A stretch of DNA of 14,792 nt from Embleya sp040605455 (GTDB taxonomy: Bacteria > Actinomycetota > Actinomycetes > Streptomycetales > Streptomycetaceae), in NCBI RefSeq assembly GCF_040605455.1, contig NZ_JBEXCV010000188.1:1-14792 (forward strand). Direction: 5' to 3'. Shown piece after piece: positions 1-7,999 of this stretch; positions within the stretch are counted from its first letter, which is position 1; every line of letters starts with the position of its first letter. The notes under the pieces were generated by a model. It was given only the letters and a program-made list of their open reading frames with translations, ran no database searches and was not told where the DNA came from. The translations under genes and the position numbers were made by a program.

Positions 1-12
1 ACCGCGTGTCGC

Positions 13-95
13 GAGGCGATCGGGGTACGGCGGGCGCGGTCGCGGCGCAGGGTGAGGCGATCGGGGTGACGGCGGGCGCGGTCGCGGCGCAGGGT
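13..95. repeat. Tandem duplication, 41/42-bp unit, two copies
   Basis: Two adjacent near-identical copies occupy 13-53 and 54-95. They begin gaggcgatcggggt and end gcggtcgcggcgcagggt. The second copy has one extra g after the ggggt run. The one-base length difference shifts the reading frame between copies, which argues against this being translated in the long open frame that runs through it. It lies upstream of the XRE/PNPOx gene. Whether more copies lie to the left of the window cannot be seen. Confidence 0.9.
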
Positions 96-164
96 GTTGT
101 CGTGGCGCGCCGCCGATCGGCGCAATGCCCACCGAAACCGGCTCGCGGGGAGTGGGCTGGTGGG

Positions 165-857
165 ATGACCGAGGAGACTGCGGGTACCATTCGTCCATCC
201 ATCGATGCGCTGCCCGGCCGCGTGGCGGCCCGGCGCCGCGAACTCGGGCTCTCCGTCGAGGACATCGCCCACCGTGCGGGATTGCCCGGAGCATGGGTGA
301 ATTCCGTCGAGAGCGGATCCACCCCACCGTCCGCGCCGGCGCTGTCCCGACTCGCCGACGCGCTCGAAACCAGCGTCGACGACCTGCTCTCCGCTTCGCC
401 GGCCGGCTTCACGCACCGGATCCCGCCCCGCCCCCCGGGTCAGGAGCCGGGCCCGGGGCGGGAGTTGGTCGAGATGAACGACGAGGAGTGTCAGGCCCAT
501 CTGCATCTGCAACTGGTCGGCCGGATCGCGGTGCCGTACGGGCCCGACCCGTTCGTGTTGCCGGTCAACTACGTGATGCTCGGCCGCGACGTGATGTTCT
601 GTACGGCCGCCGACTCGGTCCTGGCCCAGGTCGAAGGCCCGGTCCTGTTCGAGGTGGACGAGATCGTCGACTCGGCCCGGATCGGCTGGAGCGTACTGAT
701 CCGGGGCACGGCGGAGCGCGACCGGGATCCGACGGACGCCCCGCCCGCAGCCGAGGGCCCGTGGCCGGCCGGCCGCCGGGACGTCTGCATCCGGATCCGG
801 GCGGAGCGGGTGACGGGCCGGCGGGTGCGGCCGGTGGTGGGGGAGGAGGCGGGGTAG
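165..857 (+). CDS. XRE helix-turn-helix / PNPOx-like flavin-domain fusion protein
   Basis: This 230-aa protein has two domains. Residues about 15-75 form a Cro/C1-type helix-turn-helix (RVAARRRELGLSVEDIAHRAG, then WVNSVESG and LSRLADALETSVDDLL). Residues about 98-230 resemble the pyridoxamine 5'-phosphate oxidase-like split barrel (Pyridox_ox_2 type), with LVGRIAVPYGPDPFVLPVNY and VLFEVDEIVDSARIGWSVLIRGTAE. Proteins of this architecture are common in streptomycetes. The barrel usually binds FMN or F420, so a flavin-responsive DNA-binding role is an inference. The frame is open upstream to position 6, but 165 is preferred because the upstream part runs through a tandem repeat with a frame-shifting indel. 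A GGGGAG sits about 12 nt before this ATG, which is a long spacing, so the start is not certain. The gap to lpd is 114 nt, on the same strand. Confidence 0.8.
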   Translation: MTEETAGTIRPSIDALPGRVAARRRELGLSVEDIAHRAGLPGAWVNSVESGSTPPSAPALSRLADALETSVDDLLSASPAGFTHRIPPRPPGQEPGPGRELVEMNDEECQAHLHLQLVGRIAVPYGPDPFVLPVNYVMLGRDVMFCTAADSVLAQVEGPVLFEVDEIVDSARIGWSVLIRGTAERDRDPTDAPPAAEGPWPAGRRDVCIRIRAERVTGRRVRPVVGEEAG

Positions 858-971
858 CGAGACGGGTCACCGACGGCCGGTCGCCGGTCGCCCGTGGACG
901 GGCGTTCGCATGTCCATCGCATGTTCCGGCCGCTGCGCCGGCATCGGCGCCGGCCGCATATCGTGTGGATC

Positions 972-2378
<1,407 letters not shown>

Positions 2379-2452
2379 CGCACCGGCGCCCCGCCTGCGA
2401 CGCGGTGCGCCGGGCTACCGGGAGGGCACATTCAGGCACTCCGATCGATCTC

Positions 2453-2489
2453 GGTCGTCGATCGCGTCTCGAAGGCGCGATCGACGACC
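2453..2489 (+). terminator. Strong hairpin downstream of lpd
   Basis: A perfect 14-bp inverted repeat (left arm 2453-2466, GGTCGTCGATCGCG; right arm 2476-2489) encloses a 9-nt loop. It lies 74 nt after the lpd stop codon. No T-run follows, which is usual for streptomycete terminators. It is also the only long perfect palindrome between lpd and the next gene, so an operator or protein-binding role cannot be excluded. Confidence 0.65.
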
Positions 2490-2623
2490 TTCGCCGCTTG
2501 GCAGCGCCTCCCCGATCCGCTGACATCGTCGACATCAGGCCGTGTGCGGCGAGCGGTCGGCGGGCGTGGTCGTTCGGCAGAATCCGGCAATCCTCCAGGT
2601 TGCGCCGCCGACTTCACATGGTG

Positions 2624-2643
2624 ACACTGACATCACTCAGTGT
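2624..2643. promoter_or_regulatory. Inverted repeat just upstream of the RBS of gene 2663-3169
   Basis: The arms ACACTGA (2624-2630) and TCAGTGT (2637-2643) are perfectly complementary and separated by catcac. The element ends 8 nt before the Shine-Dalgarno GGGAGGAAG (2652-2660). The position suits either an operator overlapping the transcription start or a hairpin in the mRNA leader. I could not assign -35/-10 boxes with confidence. TTGCGC at 2600-2605 is a possible -35. Confidence 0.5.
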
Positions 2644-2662
2644 ATTCAACCGGGAGGAAGTC

Positions 2663-3169
2663 ATGGTTGCGTCCAACCCCTCCGACGGGCCTACTTATAA
2701 CGATGCGAGGCTGTTGATTCAGCTGTACGACATGGCGAGAGACGGCTCGATCCGGCGGGGGTTTCTCTGGTATCTCGATCATTTCAAGGAGGGTACGGAT
2801 CCCTCCACGGTCGATTACGAAGCCATTCGTGCCCGCAATCCCCGGATTTCCGACGGGTATGACGCCTGGACATCCGTCGCATCGTTCTTCGAGACGACCG
2901 GGGTGCTCGTTCGCAACGGCGTTCTCTACGGGGGCCTGGTCTACGAGAGGTGGCCCGTCGAGTGGTACTGGCGCTACCTCGGCCCTCTTGTGCAAAAGGA
3001 GCGCGCCATTGGGCAGGTATGCGACACCGGTTGTTTCGGCGATAACTTCGAATGGCTCGCCGAGCAGGCCAACGCGTGGCGGAGGAGTGACAAGGCGAAA
3101 TCCCGCTGGCTGTCCTGGCGATCCGCCGGGGCGGAATCGGGGGCCGACCCGCCGCCGGTACCGAGCTGA
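2663..3169 (+). CDS. Protein of unknown function, lower-GC gene
   Basis: This 168-aa protein has no family I recognise with confidence. It begins with an acidic/polar helix region (DARLLIQLYDMARDGSIRRGFLWYLDHFK). The centre is aromatic-rich (VASFFETTGVLVRNGVLYGGLVYERWPVEWYWRYLGPLVQKER), followed by a charged tail with low-complexity end (ESGADPPPVPS). No signal peptide or clear membrane span is visible. The overall pattern recalls small DUF4760-like proteins, but that is only an impression. The ATG at 2663 has an excellent Shine-Dalgarno (GGGAGGAAG, 2 nt spacing); an earlier in-frame ATG at 2618 has none and would run through the inverted repeat. Third codon positions are visibly less GC-rich than in lpd or the downstream genes, which suggests acquisition by transfer. 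It sits directly against a broken alpha/beta hydrolase. Confidence 0.75.
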   Translation: MVASNPSDGPTYNDARLLIQLYDMARDGSIRRGFLWYLDHFKEGTDPSTVDYEAIRARNPRISDGYDAWTSVASFFETTGVLVRNGVLYGGLVYERWPVEWYWRYLGPLVQKERAIGQVCDTGCFGDNFEWLAEQANAWRRSDKAKSRWLSWRSAGAESGADPPPVPS

Positions 3170-3170
3170 G

Positions 3171-3300
3171 ACGCTCGCGCAAGCCGAGTTCATGGCCGAC
3201 TCGCAGGCGTCCTGGGGCCTGGACGCGGCGGGCGACGCGGTCTCCGCGCCGGCTTGGCGGACCCAAGTCGTCCTGGTACCTGGTGGCCACCGAGGACCGT
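3171..3300 (+). pseudogene. Alpha/beta hydrolase C-terminal remnant, frameshifted and truncated
   Basis: Immediately after the stop of the preceding gene, one plus frame reads TLAQAEFMADSQASWGLD and continues to APAWRT, ending near 3263. The next frame then continues KSSWYLVATEDR (3265-3300). Joined, the two match the conserved segment of single-domain alpha/beta hydrolases as I remember it (FMADSQxPWG...PAWRxKPSWYLVATxDRMIPP). One extra c in the run acccaag (3262-3264) accounts for the frame change. The catalytic Ser/nucleophile half is absent upstream. The expected downstream part with the catalytic His (AGSH-type motif) is absent too. This is therefore a relic, not a gene. Family assignment rests on memory of the motif, not on an alignment. 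Confidence 0.7.
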
Positions 3301-3391
3301 GTATGGCGTCGCGGCGGTCGACCCCCACGCAGGGTCAGCCCAGCAGTATGGGTGGCATGACCACGAAAACCGATGTGCCCCGGTGCGGCTC

Positions 3392-4108
3392 TCAGCCCCC
3401 ACCGCGAGATCCCGACAACCCGCCTGCCGCGCACGGCAGTTGAGTCTGCGCGCCACCGGACGCCAGGATTTCGAACGCACCCGTCACGTCGGTGACCCGA
3501 TGGTCCGGTGGATCCATTCGCCCGGTCGGCCACTCCGCGATCCGCTGTACCCAGATCGTCGTCAATCCGGCCGCTCTCCCGCCGCCGATGTCGGCGACCG
3601 GGTCGTCCCCGACGCACCAGCCGCCATCGGCGAGGGAGAGCCCGCCACACCGCGCGGCGGCGATCTCGAACAGCCTCGGATCGGGCTTGCGCACACCCTC
3701 CTGCTCGGAGACGGCCCACCCGTCGACGTGCGCGGCCAAGCCGGTGTTGCGCATCGTGGCCACCTGTTGGGACGGATGGCCGTTCGTCACCACGCCGATC
3801 CGCCGGCCGGACGCCCGCAAGTCCGCCAGGGCGGTCAGCACTTCATCCCGACACCGGGCCAACTCCGCCATCCGGGCCCGGTACGTCGAGCACAACGCCT
3901 CGACCGATTCCGGCAGCCGAAATCGGCTGCGCACGCCTGCGAAGAAGCGCTCCCGAGGCACGAAACCGTCCCCGTCCACCGATGCGAGCCACCGCACAGC
4001 CCCGTCACCGAGACGGCGCTCGACGGCGAACTCCGCCGACCATCGCGCGAAGGTCGCGGATCGATCGATCAAGGTGTTGTCTAGATCGAAGAGCACCAGC
4101 AGTCGCAT
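3392..4108 (-). CDS. HAD-superfamily hydrolase (phosphatase-like)
   Basis: This 238-aa cytoplasmic HAD hydrolase uses a Mg2+-dependent phospho-aspartate mechanism. Motif I is LFDLDNTLI (nucleophile Asp8, acid/base Asp10). Motif II is VTNG (Thr108). Motif III Lys141 lies in KPDPRLF, and motif IV is VGDDPVADI (Asp168/Asp169, Asp173). The helical cap lies between about residues 15 and 90, as in class I (subfamily IA) enzymes. The substrate cannot be told from sequence; small phosphate esters are usual. The ATG at 4108 is preferred over one six codons earlier because GGGAGG lies 6 nt upstream and motif I then sits at the usual N-terminal position. It begins 21 nt after the stop of the MDR gene, so it is probably the last gene of that operon. 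The C-terminal about 20 residues are low-complexity. Confidence 0.93.
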   Translation of the reverse strand: MRLLVLFDLDNTLIDRSATFARWSAEFAVERRLGDGAVRWLASVDGDGFVPRERFFAGVRSRFRLPESVEALCSTYRARMAELARCRDEVLTALADLRASGRRIGVVTNGHPSQQVATMRNTGLAAHVDGWAVSEQEGVRKPDPRLFEIAAARCGGLSLADGGWCVGDDPVADIGGGRAAGLTTIWVQRIAEWPTGRMDPPDHRVTDVTGAFEILASGGAQTQLPCAAGGLSGSRGGG

Positions 4109-4129
4109 TCGAGGCCTCCCGCGCATCCG

Positions 4130-5107
4130 TCACGCCACCGTCGCCACGACCTTCCCACGCGCACGACCTTCATGGATGTACCGAATCGCCTCGGGGATCT
4201 CGGCAAGGGCATACGTGCGATCGATGACCGGCGTGAGCCTGCCGTCCTTGAGGTACTCCCGCAACAGGGCCAGATCCTCGGCCCGTTCGGTGGAGACCAC
4301 CCCGCGCAGCCGGTGCCCTACGAACGGGCCCAGTGCCAGCGCCCGGAGCATGCGGTCGACGCCGCCGAACCAGCGCTCCTTCGTTTCGCTGCCGACGATG
4401 ACCAGGGTCCCCTTCGGGGTGAGCGCTCGCCGAAGCAGCCCGACCGGGCGATTGCCCGCGGTGTCCAGGATGAGGTCCCATCGCCGTGTCCCGTCGGCGA
4501 AGTCCTCGCGCGTGTAGTCGATCACCTCGTCCGCGCCCAGCGAGCGGACCAATTCGACCTTGCCCGTGCTGCACACCCCGCTCACGTGCGCGCCGAACAC
4601 CTCGGCGGCCAGTTGCACCGCGAACGTGCCGACGCCGCCCGCCGCGCCGATGATCAGGACGCGCTGCCCCGGCCGTACCCGCCCGCTGTCCCGGAGCGCC
4701 TGGAGCGCGGTGAACCCGGAGGTCGGTACGGCCGCCGCCTGGACCGAGTCGAGGTTCGCCGGCTTCAGGGCGAGCCTGCTCTGCGGCGTGCACGCGTATT
4801 CGGCGAAGGAGCCCCGACAGGTGCCGAACACCTCGTCGCCCGGCCGGAATCGGGTGACATCGCGGCCCACCGCATGCACACTGCCCGCGACATCCATGCC
4901 CCGGACGCGGTCCTTGGGCGCGCGAAGGCCGTAGCCGGCGAGCCGAAGCAGGTACGGCCGGCCCGTCACGAGGTGCCACACGCCCGGGTCGACGCCGGCC
5001 GAGTGTACCCGGACCAGGACGTCGTCGTCGCCCACCGCGGGTTGCTCGACGTCGGTGAATCGCAGCACATCGAGCGGTCCGTATGCGTCCTGAACGAATG
5101 CCTTCAC
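4130..5107 (-). CDS. Zinc-independent MDR oxidoreductase (quinone oxidoreductase-like)
   Basis: This 325-aa medium-chain dehydrogenase/reductase probably reduces a quinone, enone or aldehyde with NAD(P)H. The N-terminal GroES-like barrel (MKAFVQDAYGPLDVL...GVDPGVWHLVTGRP) is followed by a Rossmann domain with the nucleotide motif GAAGGVG (154-160) and SLGADEVIDYTREDF. The catalytic zinc cysteine and structural four-cysteine cluster of true alcohol dehydrogenases are missing, which places it in the zeta-crystallin/QOR branch. The start is GTG at 5107, chosen because GGAGGGGA lies at good spacing and the protein then begins with the family-typical MKAF. The GTG overlaps the TGA of the upstream XRE gene (GTGA, 4 nt), so translation is likely coupled. 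Control by the XRE protein and a role in redox or electrophile stress are inferred from context. Confidence 0.93.
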   Translation of the reverse strand: MKAFVQDAYGPLDVLRFTDVEQPAVGDDDVLVRVHSAGVDPGVWHLVTGRPYLLRLAGYGLRAPKDRVRGMDVAGSVHAVGRDVTRFRPGDEVFGTCRGSFAEYACTPQSRLALKPANLDSVQAAAVPTSGFTALQALRDSGRVRPGQRVLIIGAAGGVGTFAVQLAAEVFGAHVSGVCSTGKVELVRSLGADEVIDYTREDFADGTRRWDLILDTAGNRPVGLLRRALTPKGTLVIVGSETKERWFGGVDRMLRALALGPFVGHRLRGVVSTERAEDLALLREYLKDGRLTPVIDRTYALAEIPEAIRYIHEGRARGKVVATVA

Positions 5108-5343
5108 GGCGTCTCCCCTCCTGTTTCCGGGTATTGGAAAACCTCGTCGAGTGGTACGCCGAAGACCCGGGCGATCAGGAAAGCCATCTCCAAGGACGGC
5201 GAGTAGCGGCCCTGTTCGATGGCGATCACGGTCTGGCGGGTGACGCCCACGCGCTCGGCCAGTTCGGCCTGGGTCATCTCGCCGTGCGTGAAGCGCAGGG
5301 CGCGGATCGTGTTGGTGACTCTGGTCGGTGGCTTCTTCACCAT
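5104..5343 (-). CDS. Small XRE-family transcriptional regulator
   Basis: This 79-aa protein is almost entirely one Cro/C1 helix-turn-helix. NTIRALRFTHGEMTQAELAERVGVTRQTVIAIEQGRYSPSL carries the recognition helix around residues 34-46, and the tail LARVFGVPLDEVFQYPE is typical of YozG-like regulators. It has no ligand domain. ATG at 5343 overlaps the end of the membrane-protein gene by 7 nt; GTG at 5340 is an alternative. Its TGA overlaps the GTG of the MDR gene. Small XRE regulators of this size are repeatedly encoded next to a short multi-pass membrane protein, as here. The membrane partner may control the regulator, but no mechanism is visible in the sequence. The ATGTAAAG boxes upstream of the operon are candidate binding sites. 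Confidence 0.92.
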   Translation of the reverse strand: MVKKPPTRVTNTIRALRFTHGEMTQAELAERVGVTRQTVIAIEQGRYSPSLEMAFLIARVFGVPLDEVFQYPETGGETP

Positions 5344-5765
5344 GGTTGGAAGCCCCGGCGGTAGGCGACGATCCGCGTTCCGGAGCCGAGGATCGCGGAC
5401 AGCACGAACGCCAGGTAGATCGTGTTGGCGATCCAGAAGTGGTCGAACTCGGCGAGTGCCATGGCCAGCGCCGCCACGGCGCCGACCACGACGAACGATT
5501 GACCGACGAACTCGGCGAACCGGCCGATCTCCCGGTCGCGTTGGTCTTTTTGGTTGGCGCCCTCGGGGGAGACGATCGACACCACGATGTGCAGCACGAT
5601 CGCCGCCAGGATCGCCGCGCCGATGGTCCACAGCAGGGTCGACGCGTACGACACCTCGGCGAGTGGGGTGTCGCCCGCCCGCCCGAGCACGAGGGCGAGA
5701 TAGGTCGCGTACGCGCAGATCGTGACCACTGCCATGATCCATGCACGTTTTTCTTCGAAGGCCAC
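5337..5765 (-). CDS. Four-span membrane protein, partner of the XRE regulator (DUF2178-like)
   Basis: This 142-aa integral membrane protein has about four predicted helices: residues about 9-28 (WIMAVVTICAYATYLALVL), 40-65 (LLWTIGAAILAAIVLHIVVSIV), 86-105 (FVVVGAVAALAMALAEF) and 110-128 (IANTIYLAFVLSAILGSGT). A charged cytoplasmic loop (QKDQRDREIGRFAE) lies between the second and third. The layout resembles DUF2178-type proteins found beside small XRE regulators. No enzymatic motif is visible. The start is GTG at 5765 with GGGAG seven nt upstream. It is the first gene of the minus-strand unit. Its last codons overlap the XRE start, which implies co-translation. The exact family is a guess; the topology is clear. 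Confidence 0.85.
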   Translation of the reverse strand: MAFEEKRAWIMAVVTICAYATYLALVLGRAGDTPLAEVSYASTLLWTIGAAILAAIVLHIVVSIVSPEGANQKDQRDREIGRFAEFVGQSFVVVGAVAALAMALAEFDHFWIANTIYLAFVLSAILGSGTRIVAYRRGFQPW

Positions 5766-5798
5766 GCCGCGGCTCCCGGCTCAAGCATGGTGGACATG

Positions 5799-5826
5799 GA
5801 TGTAAAGCCATGCGGACACGAGTCAA
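5799..5826 (-). promoter_or_regulatory. Candidate promoter of the membrane protein/XRE/MDR/HAD operon
   Basis: On the minus strand a TTGACT (5826-5821) lies 16 nt before TACATC (5804-5799). The putative transcription start would be near 5792, giving a leader of about 27 nt before the GTG at 5765. One ATGTAAAG box overlaps the -10 and another abuts the -35, a geometry fit for repression by the operon's own XRE protein. The -10 match is only fair. Confidence 0.4.
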
Positions 5827-5866
5827 TGTAAAGCAAAGCTGACACCAGGTCTAGTATTCTTTACAT
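5800..5866. repeat. Three ATGTAAAG boxes (two direct, one inverted)
   Basis: ATGTAAAG occurs at 5800-5807 and 5826-5833 on the plus strand, and as its reverse complement CTTTACAT at 5859-5866. The two direct copies belong to a longer imperfect repeat: 20 nt at 5800-5819 and 5826-5845, matching at 17 of 20 positions and ending in GACAC. The offset is 26 bp. The region is AT-rich for this genome and lies between the minus-strand operon (start 5765) and the divergent TPR gene (start 6017). Likely regulator-binding sites. Confidence 0.7.
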
Positions 5867-5919
5867 CGGCCGGTCGTCTCGGAAGACCACCCGTTGCCGT
5901 GCCCGCCGCTAGACTCGCC

Positions 5920-5944
5920 GCTCGGACGGCTCGGACGGCTCGGA
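5920..5944. repeat. 9-bp tandem repeat GCTCGGACG, 2.8 copies
   Basis: Perfect units lie at 5920-5928 and 5929-5937, then a partial GCTCGGA at 5938-5944. It lies in the untranslated region before the TPR gene. The long frame running through it (opening at 5894) is not taken as coding because the ATG at 6017 has the better ribosome binding site. Confidence 0.7.
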
Positions 5945-6016
5945 TTCGGGCGGGGCGCCGTTTCGCTGCGGTGCGCCGTGCCCGACGGGCGCGGGAATCG
6001 GGTGGCTGGAGCGACG

Positions 6017-6685
6017 ATGGGCGCGGACGAACGCATCGAACGGGCCGGGCAGCTCTACGAACGGGCGGTCTTCGGCGGCGACCCGGCCGGGTTGCCGGTG
6101 GCAGATCGGGAACTGGACGCCGTGGAGGCGGACTTGGCGCTTGCCCGCGGCCGGGTGGCGCACGCGCGCTTCCTCGCCGATCGCAGCGCCGAGGACCCGC
6201 GTGAAGCGGCCCTGTCCGAGCGGGCCGCGGAGCTCTACCGCTCGCTCGACGACGCGCGGGGCGAGGGCGAAGCGCTGTTCTGGGTCGGCACGTTCCATCA
6301 GGTGGTCCGGGGCGACCACACATCCGCGCTGCCCGCGCTGGAGCGGTCCCTGGAACTGGCCACGAGCGTCGACGACAGGCTGACCATGTCGTACGCGCTG
6401 CGCCACCTGGGCATCGCGGCGCACATGGCCGGCCGACTGGACGTGGCGCGCGTGCGGTTGGAGGAATCGGTGCGGCTGCGCCGCGAGTTGGGCTTCTTGC
6501 CCGGCGTGGCGGCCAACATGGTCGGGCTCGCGTACATCGCGGCCGGCCAGGACCGCCGTGAGGACGCGCGGGCGCTGATCGAGGAGGCGGGCGCGATCGC
6601 GAAGACCGCCGGCGCCGAGGGCATCGTGCGCTCGGTCGAGCAGGCCCGTTCGGACCTCGCGGGCGACGTGCTCCCCTCGCCCTGA
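6017..6685 (+). CDS. TPR-repeat protein
   Basis: This 222-aa, wholly alpha-helical protein contains tetratricopeptide repeats. Helix-pair units are seen at residues about 84-118 (GEALFWVGTFHQVVRGDHTS, then ALERSLELA), 124-158 (YALRHLGIAAHMAGRLDVAR, then LEESVRLRRELG) and 164-200 (AANMVGLAYIAAGQDRREDA, then LIEEAGAIAKTAG). The N-terminal 80 residues hold further helices (YERAVFGGDP, ALARGRVAHARFLADRS). TPR domains mediate protein binding. No fused effector or DNA-binding domain is present, so its partner is unknown. Start: ATG at 6017 with GGAG five nt upstream. The open frame extends to 5894 but through a simple repeat. It is divergent from the XRE operon and 146 nt upstream of the amidohydrolase. 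Confidence 0.88.
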   Translation: MGADERIERAGQLYERAVFGGDPAGLPVADRELDAVEADLALARGRVAHARFLADRSAEDPREAALSERAAELYRSLDDARGEGEALFWVGTFHQVVRGDHTSALPALERSLELATSVDDRLTMSYALRHLGIAAHMAGRLDVARVRLEESVRLRRELGFLPGVAANMVGLAYIAAGQDRREDARALIEEAGAIAKTAGAEGIVRSVEQARSDLAGDVLPSP

Positions 6686-6797
6686 GGCCATCGCCGAGCC
6701 TTTGCGCCCTGAAGCGCGCCCGCCGCCCGAGCCCGCCGCACCCGATCGCGGCGGCGGACTCATGGCCGCGGCCCGATCCCGGTCAGGCCGTGAGCGG

Positions 6798-6822
6798 CTG
6801 CCGCGGGTTCCGGACGCGGCAG
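6798..6822 (+). other. Hairpin-forming inverted repeat before the amidohydrolase start
   Basis: Arms CTGCCGCG (6798-6805) and CGCGGCAG (6815-6822) form a perfect 8-bp stem with a 9-nt loop. It ends 9 nt before the ATG at 6832 and covers the only purine-rich candidate for a ribosome binding site (AGGATGGG at 6821). It could act as a leader structure that limits translation or as an operator. Confidence 0.45.
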
Positions 6823-6831
6823 GATGGGCGG

Positions 6832-7989
6832 ATGGGACGTTTGGTGTTGCGGGCCGGATCAGTGCTGGACGTACGCTCCGGCGAGCTCGGCGTGGCCGAT
6901 GTCGCGGTCGCGGGCAGTCGGATCGTCGCGGTCGGGACCGGCCTCGACGGGGACGAAGCAGTCGACTGTGCGGGGCAGTTGGTGGTACCCGGGTTCATCG
7001 ACTGTCATACACATGTGTGTTTGACCCAGACGCTGCGGGATCCGTTCGGACTGCCGCGCTCGGTAAGGCCGTTGTCGGCGGTACCGGTACTGCGCACGCT
7101 GTTGCAGCTCGGGGTGACCACCGTGCGCGATGCCTGGGGCGCCGATGCGGGCGTGCGGATGGCGGTCGAGCGGGGGTGGGTCGAGGGGCCGCAGGTGTTG
7201 ATCAGCGTGCGGCAGGTGTGTACCACCGGCGGGATCGGTGACCACTGGACGCCCCGGGTGGGCGCGGTGGACTTCTTCGCCGACCCGGCGATGCCCGATC
7301 CCGTCTTCGACGGCCCGGATGCCGCGCGTGCCGTGGTGCGGCGGATGGTGCGGGCCGGGGCGGACTGGATCAAGGCGACGCCGTCGGGGTCGATGGCCTT
7401 CGGGCGAGGCGTGCACGACGTGCAGTTCACCGCCGGCGAGATGGCCGCGCTCGTCGACGAGGCCGCCCGGCTCGGCGGACGCGGCGTCATGGTGCACGCG
7501 CACGGGGCACGGGCGGCGGAACTCGCGGCCCGCGCGGGCGCGCGCAGCGTCGAACACGGCACCTGGCTCGACGACGCGGCGGTGGGCGCGATGGCCGAGC
7601 ACGGGACCTGGCTGGTGCCGACGCTATCGTGTACGCAGACTGACCCCGCGGGGGCGCCCGAGGGCGCGGCCGAGGCCCACCGGCACGCGGTCGGCCTGGC
7701 GGTCGAGGCGGGTGTCCCGATCGCCATGGGCAGCGACAACCCGGTTCGGCCGCATACCGAGGTGCTCCGCGAGATCGAGCACCTGTCCCGGACCGGACTG
7801 GGTCCCGCCGGCGCCTTCCGCGCGGCCACCCACGACGCGGCGCGGCTGCTCGGCCTCGCCGACGACCGGGGCGAGATCGCCGTCGGCAAGCGCGCCGACC
7901 TGGTCCTGCTCGCCGACACCGCCCTGGATCCGACCGCGCTGGACCGGCGCATCCGAGGCGTATGGCGCGACGGAACCCGGGTTTGTTGA
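6832..7989 (+). CDS. Amidohydrolase-superfamily protein (prolidase/imidazolonepropionase-like)
   Basis: This 385-aa metal-dependent hydrolase has the (beta/alpha)8 barrel flanked by a small beta sandwich, seen as the N-terminal LRAGSVLDVRSGEL and C-terminal GEIAVGKRADLVLL. Metal and catalytic residues are all present: His59/His61 in GFIDCHTH, Lys181 in DWIKATPSG (likely carboxylated bridging lysine), His222/His224 in VHAHG, His242 in EHGTW and Asp302 in GSDNP. This set is typical of the amidohydrolases that act on Xaa-Pro dipeptides or other N-acyl amides. The true substrate cannot be read from sequence. No signal peptide, so cytoplasmic. ATG at 6832 gives the family-typical N-terminus; the earlier frame start at 6790 adds a non-homologous stretch. 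Confidence 0.93.
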   Translation: MGRLVLRAGSVLDVRSGELGVADVAVAGSRIVAVGTGLDGDEAVDCAGQLVVPGFIDCHTHVCLTQTLRDPFGLPRSVRPLSAVPVLRTLLQLGVTTVRDAWGADAGVRMAVERGWVEGPQVLISVRQVCTTGGIGDHWTPRVGAVDFFADPAMPDPVFDGPDAARAVVRRMVRAGADWIKATPSGSMAFGRGVHDVQFTAGEMAALVDEAARLGGRGVMVHAHGARAAELAARAGARSVEHGTWLDDAAVGAMAEHGTWLVPTLSCTQTDPAGAPEGAAEAHRHAVGLAVEAGVPIAMGSDNPVRPHTEVLREIEHLSRTGLGPAGAFRAATHDAARLLGLADDRGEIAVGKRADLVLLADTALDPTALDRRIRGVWRDGTRVC

Positions 7990-7999
7990 CCCGGCCCAC

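Noticed and set aside
2600..2633. CRP-like site GTGA-N8-TCAC at 2621-2636
   Set aside because: Spacing differs from the 6-nt CRP core, and the overlapping ACACTGA/TCAGTGT palindrome explains the symmetry better.
3254..4084. Plus-strand open frame opposite the HAD hydrolase
   Set aside because: Shadow of the HAD gene, whose four catalytic motifs on the minus strand are all intact.
5894..6016. Longer TPR protein starting upstream at 5894
   Set aside because: The added residues come from a GCTCGGACG simple repeat and lack homology-like character. The ATG at 6017 has GGAG at good spacing.
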